Shown piece after piece: positions 1-5,512 of a stretch of DNA of 5,528 nucleotides; position 1 is the first letter of the stretch, and every line of letters begins with the position of its first letter. This DNA comes from Caldifarciminota bacterium (lineage in GTDB: Bacteria > Hydrothermota > 32-111 > QNBC01): positions 1 through 5,528 of the forward strand of contig WFRF01000187.1 in the NCBI GenBank assembly GCA_015486655.1. Reading direction: 5' to 3'. The notes beneath the pieces are model-generated. The model saw only the letters and a list, made by a program, of their open reading frames with translations. It did no database searches and was not told where the DNA came from. The position numbers were made by a program, and so were the translations under genes.

Positions 1-944
1 ACGGGGGTTATATCGCTTACCATAACATTCCCACTTGTATCTTTTTTTGTTAAGTCGATTTTATATATGTTATTATCGTTAGATGCGATTATCACACTGT
101 CACCCCCGGCAATATTTTTAATGGAATAGCTATTTAAAGGGGCAAATTCTCTCCATGCATTATTTCCAAGGTAATATACATGATTTGAGATAACGGCATA
201 TATGACATTATCTATTACCGCACTGAATGTTATATTCGAATCGGATAAACCCGTACTGGGAATACTGCTTATAGTACCGTTGAAGTATGTGTTCATTCCT
301 TTTTCGGTAGCAAAATACAGTTTTTTGTCTTTATAAAGTATGGAATTTATATATGGAGAATTTAATTCACTTTTGTAATGTTTATACCAATTCGTACTGT
401 CCCATATCGTCGTTGATTGAGCATCGGCAAAGATAACACCGGAGTCGGAAGCTACTATTGCAGTATCCCCCAGCGTTACGATAGTTCTGAATTCGCCGAA
501 AGTAGAGGGATGGTTAGAGAATTGATACATAATCCCGTTAAAATTTCCGGCAATAATATTGTTGTTTGTGCTTATATACAGGGTGTTCCCGATATGTGCA
601 ATGTGTTGCACCGAATTTCCCGTCTCTACGGGAAAAGGCACGGAGTGAATGCTGTCTTCGCCTATGATTGTTACGGAACTGTCATGCAGCAAATAGATAT
701 TTGACTGATCACTGCAGAGGTCAATTATTTTGTTTGAGCTGATTTTATCGGCTGTAGTCATAATAGATAAAGAATCCGAATTAATTCCATATCTTCCCAA
801 TCCGCTGTTGGAAGATATATAGATATCGGTTTTATATGTCAATTCTTTATTAAACGAGGTAAAATGTACAAAATTTTTCCATTGCCCTTGTAAATTGAAA
901 CAAACAATAATTATAAGTAAAGTAGCGACATATATCTTTTTCAT
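1..944 (-). CDS. Exported beta-propeller protein, PorZ/Reg_prop-like (3' end outside window)
   Basis: An open frame runs from ATG at 944-942 to the left edge, giving 314 complete codons without a stop. Residues 1-21 form a Sec signal peptide (MKK, hydrophobic 4-16, likely cleavage near LQG/QW). Cys15 is not in a proper lipobox, so a lipoprotein is unlikely. The mature part shows seven related beta-hairpin units with the pattern 'hydrophobic-Tyr-hydrophobic-x-S/T-x-x-G', starting near residues 40, 82, 121, 161, 208, 247 and 283, about 40 residues apart. This fits a seven-bladed propeller of the two-component-regulator-propeller type; NNAWREF at 261-267 is typical. The 'QW' start and the TTADKISSNKI stretch (63-73) resemble the N-terminal half of PorZ-like proteins of type IX secretion systems, from memory only. 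The SD AAAGGAG lies 7 bases before the ATG. The gene overlaps the upstream transferase stop by one base (TAATG). The fold is fairly sure; the role is not. Confidence 0.82.
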   Translation of the reverse strand, partial: MKKIYVATLLIIIVCFNLQGQWKNFVHFTSFNKELTYKTDIYISSNSGLGRYGINSDSLSIMTTADKISSNKIIDLCSDQSNIYLLHDSSVTIIGEDSIHSVPFPVETGNSVQHIAHIGNTLYISTNNNIIAGNFNGIMYQFSNHPSTFGEFRTIVTLGDTAIVASDSGVIFADAQSTTIWDSTNWYKHYKSELNSPYINSILYKDKKLYFATEKGMNTYFNGTISSIPSTGLSDSNITFSAVIDNVIYAVISNHVYYLGNNAWREFAPLNSYSIKNIAGGDSVIIASNDNNIYKIDLTKKDTSGNVMVSDITP

Positions 945-2326
945 TAATAAGCTCCTTTACCGGATATTATGGACGGAATAAGTTTGATGGCTAATTTAAA
1001 ATCAAAAAGCAAAGACCAGTTGTCTATATAAAACAGATCCATTTTTACACCCTCATCGAAATCTATATCACTTCTCCCCATTGCCTGCCAAAGACAGGCA
1101 ATCCCCGGTTTCATGCTTAACCTTCTTATATGCCAGAATTCATACTCCGAATATTCGTCATATAGATGGGGGCGGGGGCCTATAATGGACATTTCCCCAC
1201 GTAAAACATTAATAAATTGAGGAATCTCATCAATGCTGTATCGCCTCAATAATTTTCCTATGCGTGTAACACGGGGATCATTTTTTAACTTAAACAAAAC
1301 TTTGTTTTTGTTGTAATCCTTTAAATTTTTTTTATAATTCTCGGCATTTGCATACATGGTGCGAAATTTATACATTGTAAATAACTTGCCACCGAATCCC
1401 AATCTTTTCTGCTTAAACAAAATCGGTCCTTCGGATTCAATTTTCATTAAAAGAATAACGGGAATTGAAAGCACGGCAAGAAACGGCAGTAGTGACAGGG
1501 CAATTATTCGATCCAATAAGTATTTTACTGCTAATGAAATTTTATGGGAAATTTTCGGGGAAAAGGATAGGAGAGAAATATCGTTTATTTTCTCTATGTC
1601 CATTATTGATTCGGTATCGGGGAAAATTGTTTTGAGAACAATGGATGATGAGATCCCCATTTCTTCACAGAATTTGACTCCCTGCGACAAAAATTTATTG
1701 TGAGCGGGATCATAAGAAAATATCACCCAATTGATGTTATCCGCTTTAATTGTTTTTGGTAAAATGGAAAAATCATTAGTATATTTTATGGCTTTTACTA
1801 TTTTCTGAGAAAAAAACGGATTCAATGTAAAACCGGAAGTATTAAATTCGGACATAACGTTATCGGCTGGTGCACCGACTAATAAGATTCTTTTATCTAT
1901 GTGCATACCGATGAATTTGGCAAGCCAAGGAATAACATACATTTTCGTAATAACCAGAAAAATATTTAACAGAATAAAAAATAAAACCAGGAAAAGTCGG
2001 GATTGTATCAAAGAGCGGGCAAAATACAGATAGAGAGAGATAAAGAGAAATAAAACCGATGACAGCTGAAAAGCATTATTACGTTTTCTTGTTATATAAA
2101 ATGTTATTTTTTCATTGTTAGCAAGATCTATGATGTCATAGATAATCACAAAAAGAATGGCGGTCATGGCAAGTAAACCGTAGTTGCTAAAATTCATTAT
2201 GTATCTTAGTCCCACTTCCATGGTATATTTTCTTATAAAAAATGCGGCGATATATGCGACCAACATTGCAGAAATATCAGCGGTTATTATTAAGAATTTT
2301 ATGGTTCTTATTCTTTCATTTATCAT
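944..2326 (-). CDS. Polyprenyl-phosphate sugar-1-phosphate transferase (polyPHPT, WbaP/WcaJ type)
   Basis: This 460-residue inner-membrane enzyme belongs to the bacterial sugar transferase family, which transfers a sugar 1-phosphate from a UDP-sugar to undecaprenyl phosphate, the first step of O-antigen, capsule or exopolysaccharide synthesis. Four N-terminal membrane segments are visible (about 11-30, 47-66, 88-104, 111-128). A cytoplasmic Rossmann-like domain follows (RILLVGAP at 146-153, with a degenerate glycine motif), then a hydrophobic re-entrant helix (about 271-294) and the catalytic domain. Family signatures are all present: MYKFRTM (318-324), KNDPRVTRIG (348-357), SIDEIPQ (364-370) with the catalytic Asp366-Glu367 pair, GEMSIIGPRP (377-386) and PGIACLWQ (407-414). 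Full length for the long polyPHPT class. The SD GAGGGG precedes the ATG. It overlaps the upstream glycosyltransferase by four bases (ATGA) and the downstream gene by one. The sugar (galactose, glucose or an N-acetylated diamino sugar) cannot be read from the sequence. Confidence 0.96.
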   Translation of the reverse strand: MINERIRTIKFLIITADISAMLVAYIAAFFIRKYTMEVGLRYIMNFSNYGLLAMTAILFVIIYDIIDLANNEKITFYITRKRNNAFQLSSVLFLFISLYLYFARSLIQSRLFLVLFFILLNIFLVITKMYVIPWLAKFIGMHIDKRILLVGAPADNVMSEFNTSGFTLNPFFSQKIVKAIKYTNDFSILPKTIKADNINWVIFSYDPAHNKFLSQGVKFCEEMGISSSIVLKTIFPDTESIMDIEKINDISLLSFSPKISHKISLAVKYLLDRIIALSLLPFLAVLSIPVILLMKIESEGPILFKQKRLGFGGKLFTMYKFRTMYANAENYKKNLKDYNKNKVLFKLKNDPRVTRIGKLLRRYSIDEIPQFINVLRGEMSIIGPRPHLYDEYSEYEFWHIRRLSMKPGIACLWQAMGRSDIDFDEGVKMDLFYIDNWSLLFDFKLAIKLIPSIISGKGAY

Positions 2327-3177
2327 TTTATCCCCTCTGCGGTTGCAAGGACAATGATTCGCATAATTACGGCAATAAAGAGAAAAAGTGTCAACAATTT
2401 ACCTTGTCGCTTTGAAAAGTAAATAAATAAACTCTTATGATGCATCCATATCTTTTTTATGGGGGCTTTCTCCACGGTGGAACCCAGTTTGTGTATCACG
2501 GACAGTCCTGGATACACATATACAGAATAACCGTAATCGGTAAGTCTTTTACAAAGGTCAGTGTCTTCGACAAACATAAAAAATTGTTTTGAGAAACCAC
2601 CTATACTGATAAACAAGCCACGCTTAATAATAATAGCAGCTGCTCTGACCCAATCGACTTTTAACGGTTTGGAATAATCGGCATTTATATACATATAATC
2701 GGAAGAAAAAATATTGTTTCCTTTTAATTTTGCCATTAATGAGTTTCTTCCGTATAGTTGATTGAAAACAGAAGGGAATTTCCTTGCGGAATATTGCAGG
2801 GAAAGGTCTTCATTTAAAAGCAATGGAGCTGCGATACCACATCTATGGTTCTTTTCGTAAAATGAAATTAGAGATTCAATTTTTCCCCTGAAATAACGCG
2901 TATCGGGATTAATAAAGAATAGATATTTCCCTCTTGCCATTTTCGCTGCTCGGTTACAAGCCTGTCCGAATCCGATGTTTTTGTTCGTCCTGTAAATAAA
3001 GGAGTTTTTTGAAGAACATTTTTTGTTTAAATTCTCAAATTCCTTTTCATTTACGGAATTATCCATAATAATTATTTCGTACTTTAAGTTTTTTAAAGCA
3101 TCTTTAAATGATAAAATCGATTCTGTTATCTCCTGGGTGCTAAAGTAATTTACATAGATCAAAGAAATATCAATCAT
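2323..3177 (-). CDS. GT2 glycosyltransferase, WbbL/rhamnosyltransferase-like
   Basis: A GT-A fold, family 2 enzyme of 284 residues, close in pattern to WbbL-like rhamnosyltransferases that add a sugar to a lipid-linked intermediate on the cytoplasmic face. Visible motifs are the N-terminal strand ISLIYVNYFS (4-13), IIIMDNS (35-41), NKNIGFGQACNRAA (65-78) for nucleotide-sugar contacts, FINPDTR (88-94) as the DXD-equivalent metal site, VDWVRAAAIIIKR (174-186), GGFSKQFFMFVEDTDLCKR (193-211) carrying the acidic ED pair at 204-205 that usually contains the catalytic base, and HKLGSS-like HKLGST (229-234). Residues about 259-280 are hydrophobic and probably dock the protein to the membrane. The SD AGGA lies about 4 bases before the ATG at 3177. 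Start and stop overlap the neighbours by four bases on each side, implying translational coupling. The donor and acceptor sugars are unknown; rhamnose is only the family's commonest assignment. Confidence 0.9.
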   Translation of the reverse strand: MIDISLIYVNYFSTQEITESILSFKDALKNLKYEIIIMDNSVNEKEFENLNKKCSSKNSFIYRTNKNIGFGQACNRAAKMARGKYLFFINPDTRYFRGKIESLISFYEKNHRCGIAAPLLLNEDLSLQYSARKFPSVFNQLYGRNSLMAKLKGNNIFSSDYMYINADYSKPLKVDWVRAAAIIIKRGLFISIGGFSKQFFMFVEDTDLCKRLTDYGYSVYVYPGLSVIHKLGSTVEKAPIKKIWMHHKSLFIYFSKRQGKLLTLFLFIAVIMRIIVLATAEGIK

Positions 3178-3890
3178 ATTTTCCTAAGAATATGCTGGAA
3201 TCTGAGAATCCAGACACTCCAGAATGCTTCCCATACAATCCCCCTGTTCATTTTTGATTTCCCTTTTACTCTGTCGGTAAAAATTATGGGAATCTCAATT
3301 ATCTTTGCTTTCCGGTAATACAGTTTTGATGTAATTTCTATTTGAAAAGAATAACCATCGGATTTTATGGAATTAAGATCCAATTCTTTCAGCTTACTTG
3401 CCCGATAACATTTGAATCCCCCTGTCAAATCATTTACAGGAACTCCTGTAACAACCCTTGCATAAATATTTGCAAAATAACTGAGGAGTAAACGGGACAT
3501 GGGCCAATTTATAACACTTACTCCCTCAATATAACGTGATCCTATGACGATATCATAACCCTCTTTTATTTTGTCTAAAAATCTGGGAATATTAGAAGGG
3601 TCATGGGAGAAATCGGCATCCATTTCAAAGATAAAATCGAAATCATGCTCAAGAGCATACTTAAATCCCTTAACATATGCAGTGCCTAGCCCCATTTTTT
3701 TAGCTCTTTCGATAATGTCTATTCTCTTATCTTTTTTCATCATTTTCTTGACAATATCCGCCGTACCGTCAGGTGAATTATCATCAACAATGAGTATATG
3801 TAAGGATTTGTCCTGTTTTAAAGTCGCTTCAATTACGTTTTTTATATTTTCCTTTTCATTGTATGTCGGTATAATTATTAACGTTTTCAT
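3174..3890 (-). CDS. Polyprenyl-phosphate mannosyltransferase-like GT2 (DPM1/Ppm1 family)
   Basis: The protein has 238 residues when started at ATG 3890. The family moves a sugar, usually mannose, from a nucleotide donor to dolichyl or undecaprenyl phosphate, producing a lipid-linked donor used outside the membrane. Diagnostic motifs are IIIPTYNEKENI (5-16), VDDNSPDGTADIV (35-47), GLGTAYVKGF (67-76), the metal site FEMDADFSHDP (88-98), IGSRY (116-120), NWPMSR (128-133), DLTGGFKCYR (154-163), SDGYSFQIE (177-185) and RVKGKSKM (207-214). The length matches soluble, single-domain DPM1 enzymes without a C-terminal membrane tail. The reading frame stays open to a TTG at 3905 (five more codons), but the SD GAGGAG at 3903-3898 lies inside that extension and is seven bases from the ATG, so the ATG is the start. 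First gene of the operon; it overlaps the next by ATGA. Mannose is inferred from the family; other sugars are possible. Confidence 0.94.
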   Translation of the reverse strand: MKTLIIIPTYNEKENIKNVIEATLKQDKSLHILIVDDNSPDGTADIVKKMMKKDKRIDIIERAKKMGLGTAYVKGFKYALEHDFDFIFEMDADFSHDPSNIPRFLDKIKEGYDIVIGSRYIEGVSVINWPMSRLLLSYFANIYARVVTGVPVNDLTGGFKCYRASKLKELDLNSIKSDGYSFQIEITSKLYYRKAKIIEIPIIFTDRVKGKSKMNRGIVWEAFWSVWILRFQHILRKI

Positions 3891-3897
3891 TATTATT

Positions 3898-3903
3898 CTC
3901 CTC
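3898..3903 (-). promoter_or_regulatory. SD that fixes the start of the DPM1-like gene
   Basis: GAGGAG is seven bases upstream of ATG 3890-3888. The in-frame TTG at 3905-3903 lies on the 5' edge of this site and has no SD of its own, so the longer five-codon N-terminal extension is rejected. Confidence 0.8.
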
Positions 3904-3909
3904 AAAATG

Positions 3910-3937
3910 AGTATATATAAAATAAAAATATTGTCAA
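3910..3937 (-). promoter_or_regulatory. Sigma-70-type promoter of the glycan operon
   Basis: On the minus strand there is a perfect -35 TTGACA (3937-3932), a 16-base AT-only spacer and a -10 TATACT (3915-3910), one mismatch from consensus. The predicted RNA start is about 3904-3902, so the leader would be only about 12-15 bases and would begin almost at the SD GAGGAG (3903-3898). It is the only good promoter seen upstream of the four-gene operon. Assignment is by sequence match and position only. Confidence 0.7.
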
Positions 3938-4011
3938 CTATTTGCTTTAATCAGTTGTGGGTATAGTATCATTAACATAAGGAAGAGTAATGAACGGATG
4001 TTGAGTTATTC

Positions 4012-4027
4012 CAAATTAGTAAATTTG
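4012..4027. repeat. Small inverted repeat in the divergent promoter gap
   Basis: CAAATT (4012-4017) and AATTTG (4022-4027) are separated by four bases and centred about 30 bases upstream of the -35 of the YitT gene. It could be an operator, but six-base AT-rich inverted repeats are common by chance in such a gap. Nothing else in 3938-4050 looks structured. A nine-base direct repeat ATTTGCTTT also occurs there, at 3940-3948 and 4023-4031. Confidence 0.2.
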
Positions 4028-4050
4028 CTTTGTTTATAGGGTATTTCTTG

Positions 4051-4078
4051 TTGACATAAGAGGAAATTATGCTATTAT
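4051..4078 (+). promoter_or_regulatory. Sigma-70-type promoter of the YitT-family gene
   Basis: Perfect -35 TTGACA (4051-4056), a 16-base spacer and -10 TATTAT (4073-4078), one mismatch from consensus. Only six bases separate the -10 from the ATG at 4085, so the expected RNA start coincides with, or lies within a base or two of, the start codon. The same -35 and the same 16-base spacer are used by the divergent operon promoter. Confidence 0.75.
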
Positions 4079-4084
4079 CGTGGC

Positions 4085-5005
4085 ATGAAAAGAATAAAGA
4101 AACATGCCTTTGATTATGCCGGTATAACATTCGGAGCGTTACTGTACGGTATCGGTTATTCTTGGTTTTTAATACCGTTTAAAATCGCTCCCGGGGGAGT
4201 GGGCGGTTTGTCGCAAATTTTATATTTTAAGTTGCATATACCGGCAGGTATATCAATGTTAATATTTAATATCCCTTTATTTTTTATAGGAATCAAATAT
4301 CTGGGTAAGTCCTTTGGGATAAAGACACTGTATGCAATTATCGTAGGATCCTTTTTTACCGATTTTTTTGCCATAAGCAACCTTTTAAAATGGGGAGTCT
4401 TTACATCGGCAATACAAAAATATCATGCTGTTACCGGAGTTTACTCCATGACAGACAACATCCTTCTTGCCTCTTTCGCAGGCTCCGTTATATTGGGGGC
4501 AGGGATAGGCATAATATTTAAATTTAGGGGCTCAACAGGCGGAACGGACATACCCGTTGCAATTATGCGGAAAAAATTTGCAATATCAGCCGTTTCGGCA
4601 TATTTTCTTGTAGAGACTTCAATTATATTGACAATAACTCTTGTTTTTCGGGAACCAAACATCTTGATTTTGGCATATCTGAATTTATTTATATCTTCAA
4701 AGATTTGCGATATGGTTCTGGAAGGATTGCCTTATGTGAAGGGGGTTTATATCGTCACGGATGAAAAGTACGAATCGGAGATAAAGGAGAAAATATTAAA
4801 GCAATTGAACAGGGGGGTTACGGTATTTAAGGCGGAAGGCGGATTTACCGGCGAGGAAAGAAATGTATTATTCTGCGTCATAAACAGACGGGAAATAGAA
4901 AAGTTAAAAGACATAGTAAAAGATACGGATAAAAATTCATTTCTTATCATAAACGATGTTTATGATGTTATCGGAACGGGATTCAAAAGCCGTTTAGAGC
5001 AATAA
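4085..5005 (+). CDS. YitT-family membrane protein (YitT_membrane plus DUF2179)
   Basis: A complete 306-residue protein of the YitT/DUF161 family: integral inner-membrane proteins with a C-terminal cytosolic DUF2179 domain. Their transported substrate, if any, is not firmly established. The N-terminal part has about six hydrophobic segments (near 13-30, 53-72, 80-98, 125-146, 168-190, 192-207). The two glycine-rich family signatures are clear: APGGVGGLSQIL (35-46) after the first helix and RGSTGGTDIP (148-157) after the fourth. DUF2179 covers about 216-300, with GVTVFKAEGGFTG (244-256) and NDVYDVIGTGF (290-300). The N-terminus matches the usual family start, so ATG 4085 is favoured despite no SD at the proper distance; GAGGA at 4060-4064 is 20 bases away. 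It is divergent from the glycan operon and monocistronic in this window. No functional link to the glycan genes can be shown. Confidence 0.95.
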   Translation: MKRIKKHAFDYAGITFGALLYGIGYSWFLIPFKIAPGGVGGLSQILYFKLHIPAGISMLIFNIPLFFIGIKYLGKSFGIKTLYAIIVGSFFTDFFAISNLLKWGVFTSAIQKYHAVTGVYSMTDNILLASFAGSVILGAGIGIIFKFRGSTGGTDIPVAIMRKKFAISAVSAYFLVETSIILTITLVFREPNILILAYLNLFISSKICDMVLEGLPYVKGVYIVTDEKYESEIKEKILKQLNRGVTVFKAEGGFTGEERNVLFCVINRREIEKLKDIVKDTDKNSFLIINDVYDVIGTGFKSRLEQ

Positions 5006-5202
5006 AATTTAAATCAAAAAGGGTTCATTCTGCCCCCTTAACGGCGACATTGTAATTATAATAAGCTTCTTATAGAGTGATATTTTTATTGTTGCAAATC
5101 TCAATTGGGTAAGTGATATAGACATATTTACCACTTTCATACATTGAAATTGATAGAAATATAAAAAGAGAACACAGTAAGCGTGATTGTTTACAATTTG
5201 TC

Positions 5203-5259
5203 ATTCCGGACTTGAGCCGGAATCTCAATGAGATGCTGAACTAAGTTCAGCATCTCATT
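5203..5259. repeat. REP-like double-hairpin intergenic repeat
   Basis: Two adjacent palindromes. The first pairs ATTCCGG (5203-5209) with CCGGAAT (5217-5223) around a seven-base loop. The second is a perfect 15-bp stem, 5227-5241 with 5245-5259, around loop TAA. The 'TCATTCCGG...CCGGAATCTC' core resembles a dispersed intergenic palindrome seen in many bacterial genomes (from memory). ATCTC occurs at both 5222-5226 and 5252-5256 and can pair either way with GAGAT at 5230-5234. No T-tract follows, so it is not a classic terminator, but the long stem could still stop or stabilise transcripts from the YitT gene. Confidence 0.75.
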
Positions 5260-5270
5260 TAAATATTTCC

Positions 5271-5342
5271 TACTTCTTACTTCTAAATTCTCACTTGAAG
5301 CTTGTGACGCAGTCCCGTTACTTCTTATTTCTTACTCGTCAC
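5271..5342. repeat. Pyrimidine-rich imperfect direct repeat
   Basis: Two 24-base units, 5271-5294 and 5319-5342, both starting TACTTCTTA and ending TCAC, agree at 19 of 24 positions by eye and are offset by 48 bases. The second overlaps an inverted pair TGTGACG (5303-5309) / CGTCACA (5337-5343). Probably low-complexity spacer repeat; no function is evident. Confidence 0.5.
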
Positions 5343-5417
5343 ACAATCACATTTTGCAGCATAGTTCTTTAGATCAACAAGTGGTTAATATGTTTACACC
5401 TATCTACTTCTACTTTG

Positions 5418-5443
5418 GATAGAGTCCATATAATGGTGTAAAA
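5418..5443 (+). repeat. Left terminal inverted repeat of the IS256-type element
   Basis: GATAGAGTCC (5418-5427), ATATAAT (5428-5434) and GGTGTAAAA (5435-5443) correspond in order to the IS256 terminus, with differences only at repeat positions 5, 11 and 18 relative to the remembered sequence. The partner repeat would be at the unseen right end. Confidence 0.75.
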
Positions 5444-5448
5444 AGGAA

Positions 5449-5512
5449 GAGCCATAAGAGCTCACCTCTGTTATAATAGAGAAAGCCAAAAAAGGAGGTA
5501 AGGTTATGGCTC
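5449..5512 (+). promoter_or_regulatory. Hairpin able to hide the transposase SD and start codon
   Basis: GAGCCATAA (5449-5457) pairs perfectly with TTATGGCTC (5504-5512), which includes the ATG. Further in, 5464-5469 (ACCTCT) pairs with 5494-5499 (GGAGGT, the SD, one G-U pair), with CT/AG (5461-5462/5501-5502) between. The loop is 5470-5493. The element's own promoter starts RNA inside the loop, so its transcript lacks the left arm. Only read-through RNA from outside can form the hairpin. Confidence 0.6.
5469..5477 (+). promoter_or_regulatory. Extended -10 promoter of the transposase gene
   Basis: TGTTATAAT is a perfect extended -10 (TGnTATAAT) with TATAAT at 5472-5477. No good TTGACA lies 16-18 bases upstream, which is acceptable for extended -10 promoters. 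The expected RNA start is about 5483-5485, leaving a leader of about 22 bases that contains the SD. Confidence 0.6.

Larger units (their letters stand above)
5006..5417. other. Intergenic stretch, no gene seen
   Basis: About 410 bases without a supportable coding frame or RNA gene. After the YitT stop there are only weak terminator candidates: AAGGG/CCCTT (5019-5023/5035-5039), and ATAAG/CTTAT (5061-5065/5069-5073) with a T-rich run about 10 bases later (5081-5090). Neither is convincing. The right half holds a double-hairpin repeat (5203-5259) and a pyrimidine-rich direct repeat (5271-5342). The stretch looks like typical mobile-element-prone spacer DNA. Confidence 0.7.

Noticed and set aside
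417..704. 95-codon open frame on the plus strand
   Set aside because: It lies wholly antisense to the exported propeller gene, has no SD, and its peptide shows no domain. The minus-strand frame has a signal peptide and regular repeats.
1326..1333. Run of eight T (A8 in the coding strand) in the sugar transferase gene as a phase-variation site
   Set aside because: The frame is intact and the run encodes ordinary Lys/Asn residues; runs of this length are expected in such AT-rich DNA.
1356..1703. 115-codon open frame on the plus strand
   Set aside because: Antisense to the catalytic and Rossmann parts of the sugar transferase, whose motifs are unmistakable.
3571..3966. 131-codon hydrophobic open frame on the plus strand
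   Set aside because: Antisense to the DPM1-like gene; the hydrophobic look is the mirror of its AT-rich codons. It also runs across the operon promoter.
3998..4042. Thirteen-codon ORF (MLSYSKLVNLLCL) upstream of the YitT promoter as a leader peptide
   Set aside because: It lies upstream of the -35 box, has no SD at proper spacing, and shows no attenuator structure.
4156..4950. Three minus-strand open frames of 67-74 codons inside the YitT gene
   Set aside because: They are shadows of a gene with clear YitT and DUF2179 signatures and have no supporting ribosome sites.
5019..5073. Rho-independent terminators after the YitT gene
   Set aside because: Both stems are only 5 bp and lack an immediately following T-tract.
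5201..5342. CRISPR array
   Set aside because: The palindromes and direct repeats are not regularly spaced identical units with unique spacers, and no cas gene is nearby.
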